Source: Dolomedes plantarius
Lineage: Eukaryota > Arthropoda > Arachnida > Araneae > Dolomedidae
Direction of reading: 5' to 3'
Assembly: GCA_907164885.2 (NCBI GenBank)
Contig: OU015496.1
Location: 186,953,281-187,017,280, forward strand
Length of the DNA: 64,000 nucleotides
Below are positions 1 through 12,013 of the stretch, one piece after another. Made by a program: the position numbers and the translations under genes. The notes beneath the pieces were generated by a model, which saw only the letters and a list, made by a program, of their open reading frames with translations, ran no database searches and had not been told where the DNA came from. Position 1 is the stretch's first letter. Each line of letters starts with the position of its first letter.

Positions 1-81
1 GTTACGACTCATCACGAACTGGTTTGTGATTTAAGTCAGTTATCAGTTTCTTTTGAGTTGCTCCGTGTGCAGACGGCCTTA
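1..81. mobile_element. Half of a Harbinger-like MITE, cut by the window edge
   Basis: This is the reverse complement of the left half of the complete MITE at 15415-15559, with few differences. It ends in the shared terminus GTGCAGACGGCC at 67-78, followed by TTA at 79-81, which could be one half of a 3-bp target duplication. The other half lies outside the window. It has no coding capacity. Confidence 0.7.
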
Positions 82-1767
82 ACCGCAAAGAAGCGAAATG
101 CCGACAAAGGATTGTAAAGGTGACTCCCGGGAAGCATACTACACGTGGTGCGGTATGACGCACGAGAATTTTCCAAGGAAGGTGATAAATGAACGAAACA
201 GCAGGATGCGGGGAGCATTATTGACTAAACTTGGATTATGGATTGACGACTGAGAGACCGCGAAGAATCGAGGGACTGAGGTCTCTAATTTAGACTCATT
301 TTCGACTATGTTATAAGCTAAGAACGGGTGAGAGCTGAGAATCAAGAGGCCGGCGTCTCTATTGGAACTATATTATGAACCTCATTCTCCCTAAACTGGT
401 GATGATGATTCAATTTACTATATATTACGACTATTGTAAATAATTATAATTAAACTAGATATACATTAAAGCAACGCATTTAATTTATGTATAATTCTAC
501 GAGACATCTATACTGCGGGGTCACCACGACTCCACAGTCTTCATTGACAAGTGTCTCGCACAGGCAAACAACAGCATTTTTAGGGATCCATTGAATAATT
601 TTCCTAACTTGAAAATTTGGAAGACACGTTTATGTGAAATAGGTAATGTTTGTGGAAGATAGAAACAAACATCTGAAACAAATTTTGCACACAAGCACAC
701 TAGGATAGGATTTCAAATCTCACTCTCAAATATGCAGCTTTTAGTTATTTTACACGAGCCATATATATAAAATTTTATAGTAACATAAACCTAATAACAT
801 TTAGTATTACTATTTGCTTTCTCTAATTTTAGGAAGTTTGATGTAGTCTCATGGGAAACGCGTTGCTCCGACTGTAAAAAGGCTGAGGTGGACCAACACA
901 AACGGACAGGAATTAAAGGTATGGCCACTTTAATAGCGCTCCACTAGTCGCGGGGACTCGACCCCAGGTGCTGAGATCCGATGTCTAGATTCCGATGTTG
1001 TGGTTAACTTACATTCATTTCAACCAAAATATAATCCACCCCGAAAGTCCGACGGAAAACAACGTCGTAGTTGGTGTCGGGAATGAAATGCGCAAACTAA
1101 AAAGACAACATATCAAGTGAGAAGTAGATAAATGCTTTATTGTTGAATTCGTGTTGCTAGTGACTAAACTAATGCATAACAGATATACAAACTTATCGAC
1201 CGTAGTGCAAATCATAAGCAAAATCAGCTTATCTGTTTCGACCCTCGTAATAAAAAATGCTGCAAAATCTACTATCAAGTTATTTAATGTAATGACAAAT
1301 ACTCTTATCCCGAGTCTCCGGAGGCTACTAAAATCAGTGGAATTCCTAACCAAGGTATTAAGTAATCAATTCCGATAAATTGAATGAACCAAATATTCAT
1401 TAAGATCTGTTCAGATACGGACAAAGGTTTTCGTTATGCCAATAAGCATAAATATAGAATATTGCAACTGAGAAATAATTCAAATGAACATTGGTCTATT
1501 AAATTGTTAAAAATGTTACCTATTAGTAGGGTTAAATAAAAAAAATTTCATGCATTAGTTAACTAAAAATATAAAATATTTTTCTTCTTAAAAAAAATTT
1601 AAAAAGAAATTGAATTATTATAATTTTCTTTTATATTAAGTAATCTGGTACAAATCTACCTTATATTACCATAATCATAAAATAAGTCTTCAAAGTTCTT
1701 CAGCATAAACTTTGAACTAATACGTAAGGAATAACACAGCGACCATAAAAAAAATAGGGCTTCTATA
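82..1767. other. No gene recognised
   Basis: This is AT-rich sequence with only short random-looking ORFs. The longest is a 112-codon minus-strand ORF at 1015-1353, overlapped by a 75-codon plus-strand ORF; neither shows a domain. The stretch around 200-560 has a purine/pyrimidine pattern like a worn LTR, but no ends or duplicate could be found. Confidence 0.5.
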
Positions 1768-2110
1768 AGGCTTCAGGTGGTCCAGTTGGCAAACCCACAG
1801 AGCCAGTAACCTGCAAGTTGTGGGTTCGATGCCCGTCGTCGACAAATCCACCATCGTGTACACTAATGGCGGCTGGTGCACGGAAAAAATCTGTATCTGC
1901 AATCTCCTCCAAATTCCCGAAATACCTCTGGAGATGCGGGGTCAAGTGCTTCAGGTCTCGTCACTTGACTTGATTCAAAATTACGGGACCGGTTCATAGA
2001 CAGCGATGCTGGTCCACCTATATGGTGCCCCCATAATAAAGAGGCCAGCATAACCGCGGTGATAACAGGCGAATGCTTAAAGGGACAAAGGCCTCTGCAT
2101 TGAAAAAAAA
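1768..2110 (+). mobile_element. tRNA-derived SINE (family alpha)
   Basis: The 5' part carries an internal RNA polymerase III promoter: an A-box-like TGGTCCAGTTGG at 1778-1789 and a B-box GGTTCGATGCC at 1823-1833. The 3' domain includes TATATGGTGCCCCCAT at about 2020 and ends near GCCTCTGCATTG followed by an A-run. The same 3' domain occurs in the SINEs at 19487-19795, 50391-50625 and 51626-51778. It is not a functional tRNA gene because the acceptor stem does not close. Confidence 0.75.
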
Positions 2111-3122
2111 TAAGGCTTTCTATTCATATTTGGACTTTCGGATGCTTTATCTTAACAAATACTCTTTTAGGGTTTACTAAAACAGTTTATAAGATTTCAG
2201 GCATTTTAACTTTTTATGGGTAGTAAGAACTGTTTTTTATCAATGTTGTGGACTGTAACACACATCTAGCAACTTCTTTGATTTTTCGCCCCGGAGAAGT
2301 GCACTCCTCTGCCCCCATCGCAATGTCTCTGACAAAAAGAATTAAATGGTTAAGGTTTAAGATGTGAGGGGATATATCACTATTTGAAAATAAAAAAAGA
2401 CAAAGTGAATAGATGACAAAAAATGGATATGCCACAACATGGGTCGCACTCTCTGACACTCTGCTTCGAAAATCGAGTAGCTAGCTGAGGGTTAAAATCG
2501 ATAAACCTTTCTATGAAGGGTGTCTATTTCACTATTACATAACCAATCCATGTCATAATCACAACCATGAACCCGATATATAGTTTATTTCATCCTTATA
2601 CTATAAAAGTATGTTTCCCCCTTAGGTCGTATTGGTTTATAAAAACTATTAGATCGCATAAATGTATAAATCATATGTTTCTATGCGGTCTGAAGATAAT
2701 AAACGTTTGTATGATCATTTTACAGAATGCAAGTTGCGGCGACTCACGATTTCTCTAGACCAGTCCTTTGTTTCTGGCGGGATTCACACACCAGCAATAT
2801 TTTTAACAGAATTGATGAAAAGCCAGCAAACCCATGAGGTATTCCCGTACTTGGTTGTTTTCGTAGAAATTTAAAGTAATTAAATCTGCCACACATTCAA
2901 GCGTTTTCAAAAATTCCCGTCTCTTTAACACAGGGAGCACACATTCGCGAAACAGAGAGCGAAGTGTAGGGGAAAGCAGTGATTTATTGGTCCCGTCGCC
3001 GAGAGGAGGTTTTATGGCGTCCCTCGTGCCTTTGATTCGTACTCAGACCGCTCCAGAGAGCGGTTTTAAGACGAATGATCAAAGCGACGAAATACTTCCA
3101 CGTTGGGGGGGGGGCAGAAATC
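2111..3122. other. No gene recognised
   Basis: Only small ORFs without recognisable motifs are present (for example 2214-2459 minus and 2567-2874 plus). The part at 2940-3110 is more CpG-rich than its surroundings. A G-run at 3104-3115 leads into the next element. Confidence 0.5.
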
Positions 3123-3572
3123 CAGTGCCGGATTTCTGCCTACGCCTACAAGGCCCCGGCCTAGGGGCCCAGCCAGCCTAGGGACCCCGGTGGCTTTACA
3201 TTAGCTCAAAAGCCTGGCTTGCCTTATCAAAAAGCTTTATCGAAAATAATATAATAAATATTTTTACTACATTTTGCCAAAACAGGGCGCTCATAATATA
3301 ACTTAGTAACATGGACTTAGTAACATGGACTTAGTAACATGGACTTAGTAACATGGACTATAGTAACATGGACTTAGTAACATGGACTATAATATTCTGA
3401 TGTTTATTAAAGTCATTATCCATTTCCAGATTGTGAAATTAGTAAAGTCGATTAAAAATTATATGTTCTGTACTAGTGCATCTAATTTGCTAAATTTCCA
3501 AAATAGCTTCGAGATGGTGGGAGGCCCAAATGTCAAGTGCCTAGGGGCCCTGGGTATCTAAGTCCGGACCTG
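3123..3572. mobile_element. hAT-like non-autonomous element
   Basis: The left end CAGTGCCGGATTTCTG and the inverted right end ATCTAAGTCCGGACCTG form imperfect terminal inverted repeats of the CAGGGCCGGATT type common in hAT MITEs. Subterminal blocks of GGCCCC/GGGGCCC are typical of the other hAT-like elements here. No clear 8-bp target duplication is visible because the right flank is a G-run. The element carries the minisatellite at 3301-3390 and no transposase. Confidence 0.6.
3301..3390 (+). repeat. 14-bp minisatellite, about six units
   Basis: The unit ACTTAGTAACATGG is repeated head to tail six times. Four units are identical, and one is a 15-bp variant with an extra AT step. The near-identity of the units suggests recent expansion. 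It lies inside the hAT-like element at 3123-3572. Confidence 0.9.
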
Positions 3573-5620
3573 GGGGGGGGGAGACTAATCGACACCAAAA
3601 TGTGTAAAGAAGCGACGGGGGGAGCTGATTAGCTTGTGTGTAGATGCGCCTTAAAATGCGACTCACAGACACGGTAATTAAACACAAGTGCTCTTGCTGT
3701 CTGGACATTTATACTGTGCCTTTACGCAAACAGTCCAAGCTAAGATCTTTAGAAAGGAACTTTAGATGGATCCCCTAAAGCCAGAATCTTTTACTGAGAC
3801 AGCTATTTTCCTCCACAGTTCTTGGAAGATTCAATTCGCTCTCCTGAGCGCTGGAACCGTTTATCACTAAGCAAATTAGGCACGTGCCTATAGGCCCGCT
3901 GAAAAGAGGGGCCCTCACAGAGGTATTTGTGATTAATACATGAAATAAATATATCCACTGGTTTCAACTTCTAAATTTTATTAAAAAATATATACCAATA
4001 ATAATACGTATTGCAACTGCAACAACTTCATATTTGGGCGGTATCCTTAATTGGTACTTATGACAGGGGAAAACATACGCGACAGTGCGCTGTGCATAAT
4101 TGTATAATATTTTTTTACGAACCACTAAATTGTTTTTAACATTACTAATGAGCAATACTGTAGGAGAGGGTTCATTTTCGGTACTGAAACAGGTAAATAA
4201 TTATTGACGCAGAATTCTCTCTGAACAAAAGCTCAACACACCAGCAATACTGTACATAGAAAAGAATATTCTAAAATTTCTTAATTATGAAGATATAAGT
4301 TTCCAGATGTCGAAATTAGAAAACAAAAATTTTTAATTTCTTGAAATAACTTATCCCTGCCCTTAAGGAAAGAGTTACCACGTATCCCAAGAATACGGGC
4401 AAGAATGAATGAATATATACACACACATGTAAACCTTTATCGTCGTGATCTGACAAATCATTATCTTGTAGAATTAATCATAACTGTCGAACACCTCTTA
4501 CTTACATCTAGTTTATTGAAACATTAAAATCTTGGTTAAATAATCATTTACAAAGTTCGTTCCGAAAAACATTGATACACTCCTGAGAGCGGGGTTCATT
4601 ATTCAAAGTCCAAACGAGACCCCTGTCTCTCCGTACGCGTGGCGACTTTACAAAGGTCCAAGTCAATCTCCTCGTTCGTTACCGGCGTCTGTATTTATGC
4701 ATTCTTCTCTCTCTTTCTTGAACAACCGGCCTTTTCCATCCGCGCTACGCAGACCACCTATCGTGAATTTCATTGTCCACGGCTACTACCTTGGAAGTGC
4801 GCCGCTAATGTGTTTCCTTAATCATTCTAAATGACCTGACTACCTCACTATTGTCGAGGGTTTCCAAAGGTGTATATCTTTCGATACCTGTTTGCGTTTC
4901 TTTTGGTGCTTAATGGAGACGCTATTACTCACCTTCATCATTTCCACTGAAGAATGCGATACGAGAGTCTAACAATATATATCGAATAAACGGGTACTTT
5001 CCCCGCACGAATAACTTTAACTGTGTAGAGTACACGAAACACGACAATGTAGACGTAGCCAGAGTGGTAATACTTCCACCAGACCGGTACAGGAGATGGA
5101 TTCACAAATATACACTTCAGAAAAGTACAGGAACACGATGAACACTTGAAATATTTTATTCCATGAAACCAAACTTCAAGACATCAGAGAAGATACACAG
5201 CTATACATAGTTGAACGAATTGGCACAAGCTGACGACATGTTTGACAACGTCAACGGACATCCCATAGCTGCCCAGTCTTGAGTATCGAATACGATTACA
5301 TACTAATATATTTTGGAGCAGTACGCGGACAGCGAGCAAGGAAGTAATGAAACAGCGCCAAAGAAGTAGAGAGCAAAAAAGCTCCGTCTCACCTATTTAT
5401 GCTGAGTAACTTCTGATTTTGCCGCTAGGCTTAGAATTCTTTCAATTGGTTTACCCCGATCACGTGGTATTTCTTCGAAGGGGGATCGAGATCACGGAAG
5501 TCTAAAAATAACTTTCCCGCGCATGCGTTAAAAAGAATATTAGGTTATTTCGATTTTCGATTTCGTTTTTGAAATAGGGCTGGACTTTATTGAGAAAAAT
5601 TTAGGATACGAGTTATTATT
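3573..5620. other. No gene; fragments of MITEs
   Basis: A GC-rich block near 3880-3930 resembles a hAT MITE end. At about 4355-4440 a stretch with TATCCCAAGAATACG resembles the left part of the piggyBac-like MITE at 55394-55569, whose right part is matched at 5662-5755. The 1.2 kb between them looks like an insertion. The ORF at 4639-4821 shows no domain. Confidence 0.45.
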
Positions 5621-5651
<31 letters not shown>

Positions 5652-5661
5652 CACACACAAC
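5621..5661. repeat. (AC)n/(AT)n microsatellite
   Basis: A compound dinucleotide tract, (CA)n then (TA)n then (CA)n, borders the piggyBac-like end that follows. The equivalent place in the copy at 55394-55569 is a (TA)n tract. Confidence 0.9.
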
Positions 5662-5755
5662 CTCTTCCCCTTAATGGCCGTTCTTACAAAGGGGGTATGA
5701 AATTTCCCGTTCTAAAGAGGGAATCGGAAAAATAGGCTCGTAAGCTAAAGTTTAA
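5662..5755 (+). mobile_element. Right end of a piggyBac-like MITE
   Basis: This matches the right half of the complete MITE at 55394-55569, including GAAATTTCCC, TCTAAAGAGGGA and the terminus CGTAAGCTAAAG. It is followed by TTTAA in place of the TTAA target. The left half is displaced to about 4355. Confidence 0.6.
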
Positions 5756-7678
5756 TACTGATTTTTTTTTCCATTTATATTTTTTATTGTTATCTAAAAC
5801 TAATAATATAAAAATAACACAACTTCAAAAATTGCGATTTTTTTTAACGAATATTTCTTTATTCTTGTTTATATAAGAAGGGTCCCGACTACCATTTGTA
5901 TACATAGGGCTGGAAAAGCACTAATCGCGGCCCTTATTCCATATACTATGTGAAAACCGTCGGAATGACTCTTGTCCCCAGCCTAATTAGCGGCTACGTG
6001 ACGCCAGAGAAACTCTAAATGACGGAGAACGCACGTTCACGTCTTTTGCCGAGTGTGTTTGAGACACGTATCACTTAGCAACCAAAACTTGTCGCCCACG
6101 GCTTTCTCAAGCGGGCATCGTATCTATATTTCCCGTTCCTCGAGATAATCGACGGGCCACTCCAATAAATTCCGCTGGATGGACTTAAACGACGGAACTT
6201 TCGCAGTTCGTAAAAAAAAAGACGGAGCGTCCAGATTTTATCGTAGTAAACACGAAGGTTTTATTTCTATCACATCCGGAGTGAGAGAACAAGGAGCCTC
6301 GTTGACTTATACGAGCCGGAAAAGATCCGAGGCCCATCCGCTGGTGAACGTTTCAATTACATCGTTTTTCTCATTTACGCCATACACATCGTTTTATCCC
6401 GCTCGTAAATATGAGCGGTATTAGCGCGGTATCTTCTTAATCATAAATCGTTAAGGAGTATTCAATGACGCCTTGGTTTAGTCGCCGATGTTTATCTGAA
6501 ACGCGAGCGAGTTGAATGGATACGCGTGCCCTCCATAAAAGTGCCACGAGAGTGCACTATGTCCTTAAGGCTGCTATGTAGTAACCCCATTGGATTCGCT
6601 CACCTCAATGTTAACCTATGGTGAAAATTTGTCCACAGATTGCCGACTTGGATTCAAAGGTTTTTAAACAAAATTGTACTCTGTCATAGAAAAAGAAATT
6701 TTTCTATGACAGAAATATAAAAATGCAATTAATATTTTAAAATTTAAATTATTCGGGGAAAAATCTGGTATAGTGTGTTTTAAACGCTCATAAATTCCTT
6801 CGGTGGACGAAATTTATAAAATGAATCCTGTAGCGCTTTGCAGAAAAGTTCAAGCTATCTGACAATACCAATTTTATTTGATTATCGGCATTTATGTACT
6901 TGTAAATAGTTGACAAAAATATATTTTAAATAAAAAATTTGGGTGCAGTGCTTAACCCCCCCCCCCTATAGAGAGAGAGCCATTACAATCCCTCAAAATG
7001 TCAATCCTAAGGGGGGTGGAATTCTAGAACTGTCAACTAGACTCCTTCCACCACAAGAGTCTGCAAGAAGAGGAAGAGGGAAATACGATTTTTTTCTTAG
7101 TACATAGCAGCCTTAAGACTACTCAGTTCCAAATCCCAAATTTACAAAAGACTTATTTATTTATTCTTTCCCGTTTTCCTTATTGGGTACTATAGTACCA
7201 GGCCACTTTCTGTCCCAGTCATTCTGATAATGAAGAAAGGATAATTGAGAAATTCCTTTTAAGTGTGCGTTTAGAAGGGAAAGTAGAGATTAGGTAGGAG
7301 CCAATGAAACGTATTGCTGATGGAGAAAAGCTGGGCGAAAAGAATACGGACATTGGATAGGCAGTAAAGAATTACATAAAGGACCATGTGTTTTATGGAT
7401 TATAACGGCAGAACATTATATTACCTATAAAAGAAAAACCTATCGAAGTATCTTTGACACCTGATGAGAGGAAGAACACATCTTGTATTATGCAGTTACG
7501 CTGTATACATCTTGTATACAGCGAGAGAGTAGTAAGGGACCCGACGAATCCCTTTTTTCGTTTGAAATTTTCAAGTAACGGTATGAAAACTTAGCTTTTT
7601 ATCGTCATCACGACCCTCAGAAGCAAGGTCAATTTCTGGTTTGGTTGGTAAGTTGACTTCTAGAGTGATCTCGGTTAT
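5756..7678. other. No gene recognised
   Basis: The sequence at 5900-6560 is less AT-rich and contains CpGs but no convincing ORF. The 81-codon ORF at 6179-6424 has no known motif. A poly-C run lies at about 6957-6966. Nothing else could be supported apart from the hairpin at 6681-6712. Confidence 0.5.
6681..6712. repeat. Perfect hairpin, 14-bp arms and 4-nt loop
   Basis: CTGTCATAGAAAAA pairs with TTTTTCTATGACAG across the loop GAAA. It stands alone in AT-rich DNA with no gene beside it. It could be the relic of a small palindromic MITE or a pre-miRNA-like stem, but it is short for the latter. Confidence 0.8.
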
Positions 7679-8362
7679 CTATATATATATATATATATAT
7701 AACAGTTCCGTAACTAACTGACTGACTGACTGACATGCAACGCACAGACCAAACCGCTGGACCTAAAAGGCTGAAATTTTGCATGGCGATTCTTCTTATA
7801 GTGTAGGGGGGTGCACTAAAAAATATTTTTGAAAAATTCTTCTTAGATTTTTTTTTAAATTAAATTTCTAAGCTGTTTTTGTAACTTTTTTTAAGTTTGT
7901 ATTTAAAATAATAATTTGAGGGTTATAAAATTTATATCACGAGAAATATCATAAAAATTCCTTTAAAATGAAATATTTTTCGAATCTTTACCTGTGTTTT
8001 CTGATTTTTGGTGAATTTTTAAATATTAATCTTTAGAATTTAATTTATTAAATGCTGATCACGCGATTTCTTTTTCTGGTACTTTAAATAAATTTATCAC
8101 CCCGTGCATAACAACTAAATAGACAAAAAAAAATTTTTTTCTTTTTAATGCAGCAGACGATTGGATGTTATCCAAAAAATATAAATATCCCTTACGATTT
8201 TTTTATAAATATATTATATATATATTTTACATCGATTGTATACATTGATCGTCGCATTTATTATAAATATATATATATTTATTTTTTTGGCATTAATTGC
8301 ATACATTGACCGTTGTATTTAATTTGAATGTACTCCGTAGCGAAGTGCGGGTTTTCAGCTAG
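7679..8362 (-). repeat. Dispersed repeat A, copy 1
   Basis: This is a near-complete copy in reverse orientation of a family of about 0.7 kb found six times in the window. Read on its own strand it begins CTAGCTGAAAACCCGCAC, passes the conserved segment around GGTCAATGTATGCAATTAATG, and ends in TTTAGGTCCAGCGGTTTGG, a (TCAG)n tract, CGGAACTGTT and (TA)n. No ORF or terminal inverted repeat is visible, and the class is not recognised. Confidence 0.85.
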
Positions 8363-8379
8363 TCGTATACTAAAAACCA

Positions 8380-8850
8380 AAACTAAACTCATGGCGCAAT
8401 ACCAAGGCCGGCAGTACCCATCTCCGCTTTCTTGACCATGGGAGTGCCATGCACCATGTCTCAGTCAGGTGGTCAACCTGACATGGACAGGGCACGATTA
8501 TAAACGCTGGGGGCCCCTGGGCAGATGCTATTTTGCCCCCCCCCTTACGAACATTTATAAAAATAAGAACTATCGATGGGCTATACATACTATTAGTACT
8601 AGGTGCATACACCAAAGGGGTTTTGGGAACCCCTAGCATCAGGGGGCCCTGGGCAAGGTCCCGATTTGCCATGCGATAAAAGGGCCCTGGACATGGAACC
8701 CCCAAGAGTTTAGTTCCCAAGCATGCTTGGTCCTCATTTTATCGACCCACTCAAGGGATGAAAGGCTGAGTCAACCTTGCCCAGTCGCAGTGTCGAACCC
8801 TGGACCCGTGGGATGGCAGCTTGACACTTTTAACTACTACGCCACCGGGC
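8380..8850 (-). mobile_element. tRNA-derived SINE (family beta), split by a MITE
   Basis: On the minus strand the 5' end reads GCCCGGTGGCGTAGTAG, an A-box-like start, then GGGTTCGACAC at 8791-8800 as B-box. The body continues to about 8380 and matches the uninterrupted copy at 63109-63388. A 212-bp hAT MITE at 8488-8699 sits inside it, so the SINE is the older insertion. Confidence 0.75.
8488..8699. mobile_element. hAT MITE with exact 8-bp target duplication
   Basis: The ends are CAGGGCACGATTATAA and TAAAAGGGCCCTG. The flanks carry the exact 8-bp duplication GACATGGA at 8480-8487 and 8700-8707, the hallmark of hAT transposition. The body is a diverged relative of the element at 50639-51108. 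It is inserted in the SINE at 8380-8850. Confidence 0.92.
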
Positions 8851-9839
8851 ATTTTATCGTATGTTACCGAACGACTAAACTGACTGCGACCTTCAGTCCT
8901 TGGACGACTACAAAACCCATACAATGAGAATCGAACCCCAAAGCTTTGGTACCGAGGGCGAGTACCCTTGTTGTTCGGACACCCTCTGGTAGTTATGGAC
9001 TGGAGAATGTTTTTTTAGGGAACATCTATGATTCCATCTAAACGACTTACGAGACCCTAATTCCGTGTAATATTGTTAATTGCTGATAGCCTAATAATTG
9101 CTGATAGCCTAGGTAGACATGGTTTTAGCAACAAGGTATACTAGCTTTTCAAATAACTTTAAAATGTTGATCAGTACTACTCTAACTGTATATGCTGATT
9201 CATATGTCAGAATATGGGTAAAGGCTTCCTGTGGATTCAAAAAGCTCTATCCATTTTCAATAAAGGAAAAAATTCGGGTAAATCTTTCAGTACTTTTTTC
9301 CCCTTAAAACAGATGAAAATGTAGTTTTGAATTTAAATATGTCTGAAAAAAAAGGGGGGGGGGGAACTATGCAGATATTTAACCAATTCCCCTTTATTGC
9401 AAGGAAACGCAAAAATATAAAAATGATACGATATTTTTTTATTGTACATTTAGCCGCTACATTTATAATAGAATTCTCAGATTTTGACCACCGGTTAATA
9501 TAGGATTAAGCATATGTTATGTAATATAGTGCTTAATTAAAACTTCGTGAAACCACTGCTCATAATCGTTTCTTTAGTAGAGATGGATTTATGTTATTTT
9601 ATTTTTAGTCTTTTAAAAACTTGTGTGTTTTTTTTAGACAGCCTCTTATGCGGATTTCAATACTGATAATCTTTACCTTATCCTTCAATCATCAACTATC
9701 GGTTCAAAACAGTTATATTATTTATTTATCTGAACAGACGTGCTTCACGACGGAATACATTAATGCCACCAATTATGTAATTTGGTTAATTTATTTTAAA
9801 ATTTACTTTAGTAGTAAAGAGTCATTCCTTAGAGGAGTT
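8851..9839. other. No gene; possible SINE scrap
   Basis: A B-box-like GGGGTTCGATTCTC lies on the minus strand near 8930-8943 with no clear A-box. A tandem pair of AATTGCTGATAGCCTA lies at about 9077-9112. An 11-bp G-run is at about 9353. The 77-codon ORF at 9621-9854 has no domain. Confidence 0.45.
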
Positions 9840-10392
9840 CCCCCTATAATTTAACGACAGTGATCCGACATTAAATATGGGTTTTAGATTTTTCTTTAAA
9901 TTTTAAACCCTATTTTAAAACCCGTAGGGGATGAATTTTTTAACTACAAAAAATCTTTCTGAGTAAGCACCTGGGGCATTAGAGGAACCACGAGGATAAA
10001 TTTTAGCTTCCTGGGCCTTATGATTCCAGAAATAGTGTTTTTTGAGGGGAGGTGTTAATCACATTTTAACCCCCTTAAAATTCGCATTTTAAAAATGCAT
10101 TTCTTTTCATGCACCTATGGCCTAAGAGAAATCGCCATTCAAATTTCAGCTTCCTAGGTCTTATGGTTCCAAACATACCGTGTTATTTTTTTGGGGGGGG
10201 AGGGGGATTAAGCCCCTCTTAAACCTTTAAAAAAAATTCGAATATTTAAAAAAGATTTCTTAGCGAGTACTTAAGGGCTTAAGAGGAAGCCCAATTCAAA
10301 ATGTCAGCTTCCTAGGACTTAAGGTTCCGGAGATGTAGTGATCAGTCAGTCAGTGAGTGAATGATATTTGCCTTTTATATATATAGATTGAA
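9840..10392 (+). repeat. Dispersed repeat B
   Basis: The block contains at least three imperfect internal copies, at about 9990, 10130 and 10300, of a unit with TCAGCTTCCTAGGTCTTA followed by TGGTTCC. It ends in CAGTCAGTCAGTGAGTGA and TTTTATATATATAGATT. That ending mirrors repeat A (TTTAGGTCCAGCGG, then TCAG repeats, then TATATATAGA), so A and B probably share an architecture although their bodies do not align by eye. Confidence 0.6.
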
Positions 10393-10837
10393 AGAGGATT
10401 TATTTCTGAATGAGAATTTTAACAATACTGACATGACCAGAGTCAAGAACCTCCGTTCAAGGATGTAAGGTTAGGTTGGGTTGCTCTTCCGTGTGGACGG
10501 AAAATCTTATTCATATCCTGGAAAGTAACTGGACGGGCATGTTTTCTAGTACTTTTTGAGCCATTGAAAAAAAAAGTGCCAGCTGAACTTAAGAGGAAAA
10601 GGGTAAGTAAGAAATTTGATTGATTGGATTTTCAAATGCCAGTGCTTAAAGATAGCTAAGAATGGATATCGCAGACACACATCTGGTTGAAATAAAGAAT
10701 TTAATAACAGGTCAAAGTTCTAGCAAATCATCGCAATTGCGAATGGATCTAGTATTAAAATTCAGTTGCAAAAAACTAATCACTTTTTTTTATCGACGTA
10801 TTTCATTGTGTTTATTCCTTATATCCATTTTTTTGTT

Positions 10838-10885
10838 TTGTTGTGTGTGTGTTGTTTGTTTGTGTTTGTTTGTGTTTGTGAGTGA
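10838..10885 (+). repeat. Interrupted (GT)n/(TTTG)n simple repeat
   Basis: TG-rich low-complexity sequence. It supplies the cysteine/valine-rich end of a 97-codon ORF (10662-10955), which is therefore unlikely to be a gene. Confidence 0.85.
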
Positions 10886-12013
10886 GCACGTGGGGAAACA
10901 TAGTTTAAAAAATGAAAACAATCTAATAGAAATTATTATATTAATATTAGGTTAGATCAGTGGTTCCTAACCTTTTGTAAACAGGGACCACTTGTCAAAA
11001 AAAAAAATTCTTCGGGGACCCTCTCCCAATCTAAGAGGGGAGTGTCACAGAAAATATATTGGAAATTTTAAGTAGAATGAGCTTTTTTTGGTACTCAAAA
11101 CGTCAGAAAGCGGTGTGAGGAATTAAAATTGATTCTCCCCAATTAACACAATTTTTTCCTATAATTAACAATCCCTAGTGAACTACCGGCTACATAAACG
11201 CGCTCGTAGCCACGGGTAGAAGGCACGCAACAAAAGGCGGCCTGAACAAAGGACTGTTAACAATGAAGACGAAGCTACGCCGCACCAGTAAGTCTGCGAT
11301 GTGACGTTAAAGTTGAAAACCTGATTCGCTTCGCACCCCACTGATTGATGAAGAAGGCTCGTAAAATTAATAGTGCAAGGTCACCTCTGAATCCTCAGCG
11401 GGAAAAGATAAACCAATAACAGCCCCTAAAGATGTCACCTTTAAAGCGCACCACTTAGAATCCTTTTAATTTTCCAGCGATCGGAACGCCAAATCAAAAG
11501 TTTGGTCGCTGAGAAAAAATTAGAGTGAGTTAGCCTCTTAGTCTAAAGGTGAGAAGTCGCTCACTCCGGCCAGTGCGGTCGTGATAAAATTGTTTCTCGA
11601 ACGGAGAACTTGTCTCAGAACCGTAGGTGTTCTTAGTTGATTCGTACCTAGGGCTAGGTCGAATCCTTGAGATATAGTAAAGTCTCTAAATTCCTGTATG
11701 GTAGGAATTCGTCTTTCGACATCCAGTCGATCAGCTTCTAACGGAAGCATTAAATCGTGATAGGAGAGAGAGTGACTCTCCTGATTCCTGACGTGAGAAG
11801 TTTATTCGACCTCGGCCGACCAGCTTTAGACAAAGCTCTGTATAGTTATCTGAGCTAACTTGAACATTCGATCCCAGACGGATCTGACTTTGATCTCGAC
11901 ATCCTGTCCTGTGGTTTCTGACAGAAGTTCTCTCAACCAGTCAAATAGTCTCCATTATAGGGAGGCAGTGGATGCGCTTATCCTGAACTCAGTTTCATCA
12001 GAAGTGCCAACTA

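Noticed and set aside
1778..1833. Genuine tRNA gene
   Set aside because: A- and B-boxes are present, but the flanks do not form an acceptor stem and the sequence continues into a SINE body shared with other loci.
8928..8945. Another tRNA or SINE on the minus strand (B-box-like GGGGTTCGATTCTC)
   Set aside because: No A-box at the correct distance and no second copy in the window.
9033..9120. CRISPR-like short tandem repeat (AATTGCTGATAGCCTA)
   Set aside because: Only two directly abutting copies without spacers, in a eukaryotic context.
10662..10955. 97-codon ORF with a Cys/Val-rich hydrophobic end
   Set aside because: The end is a (GT)n/(TTTG)n simple repeat and no homology is recognisable.
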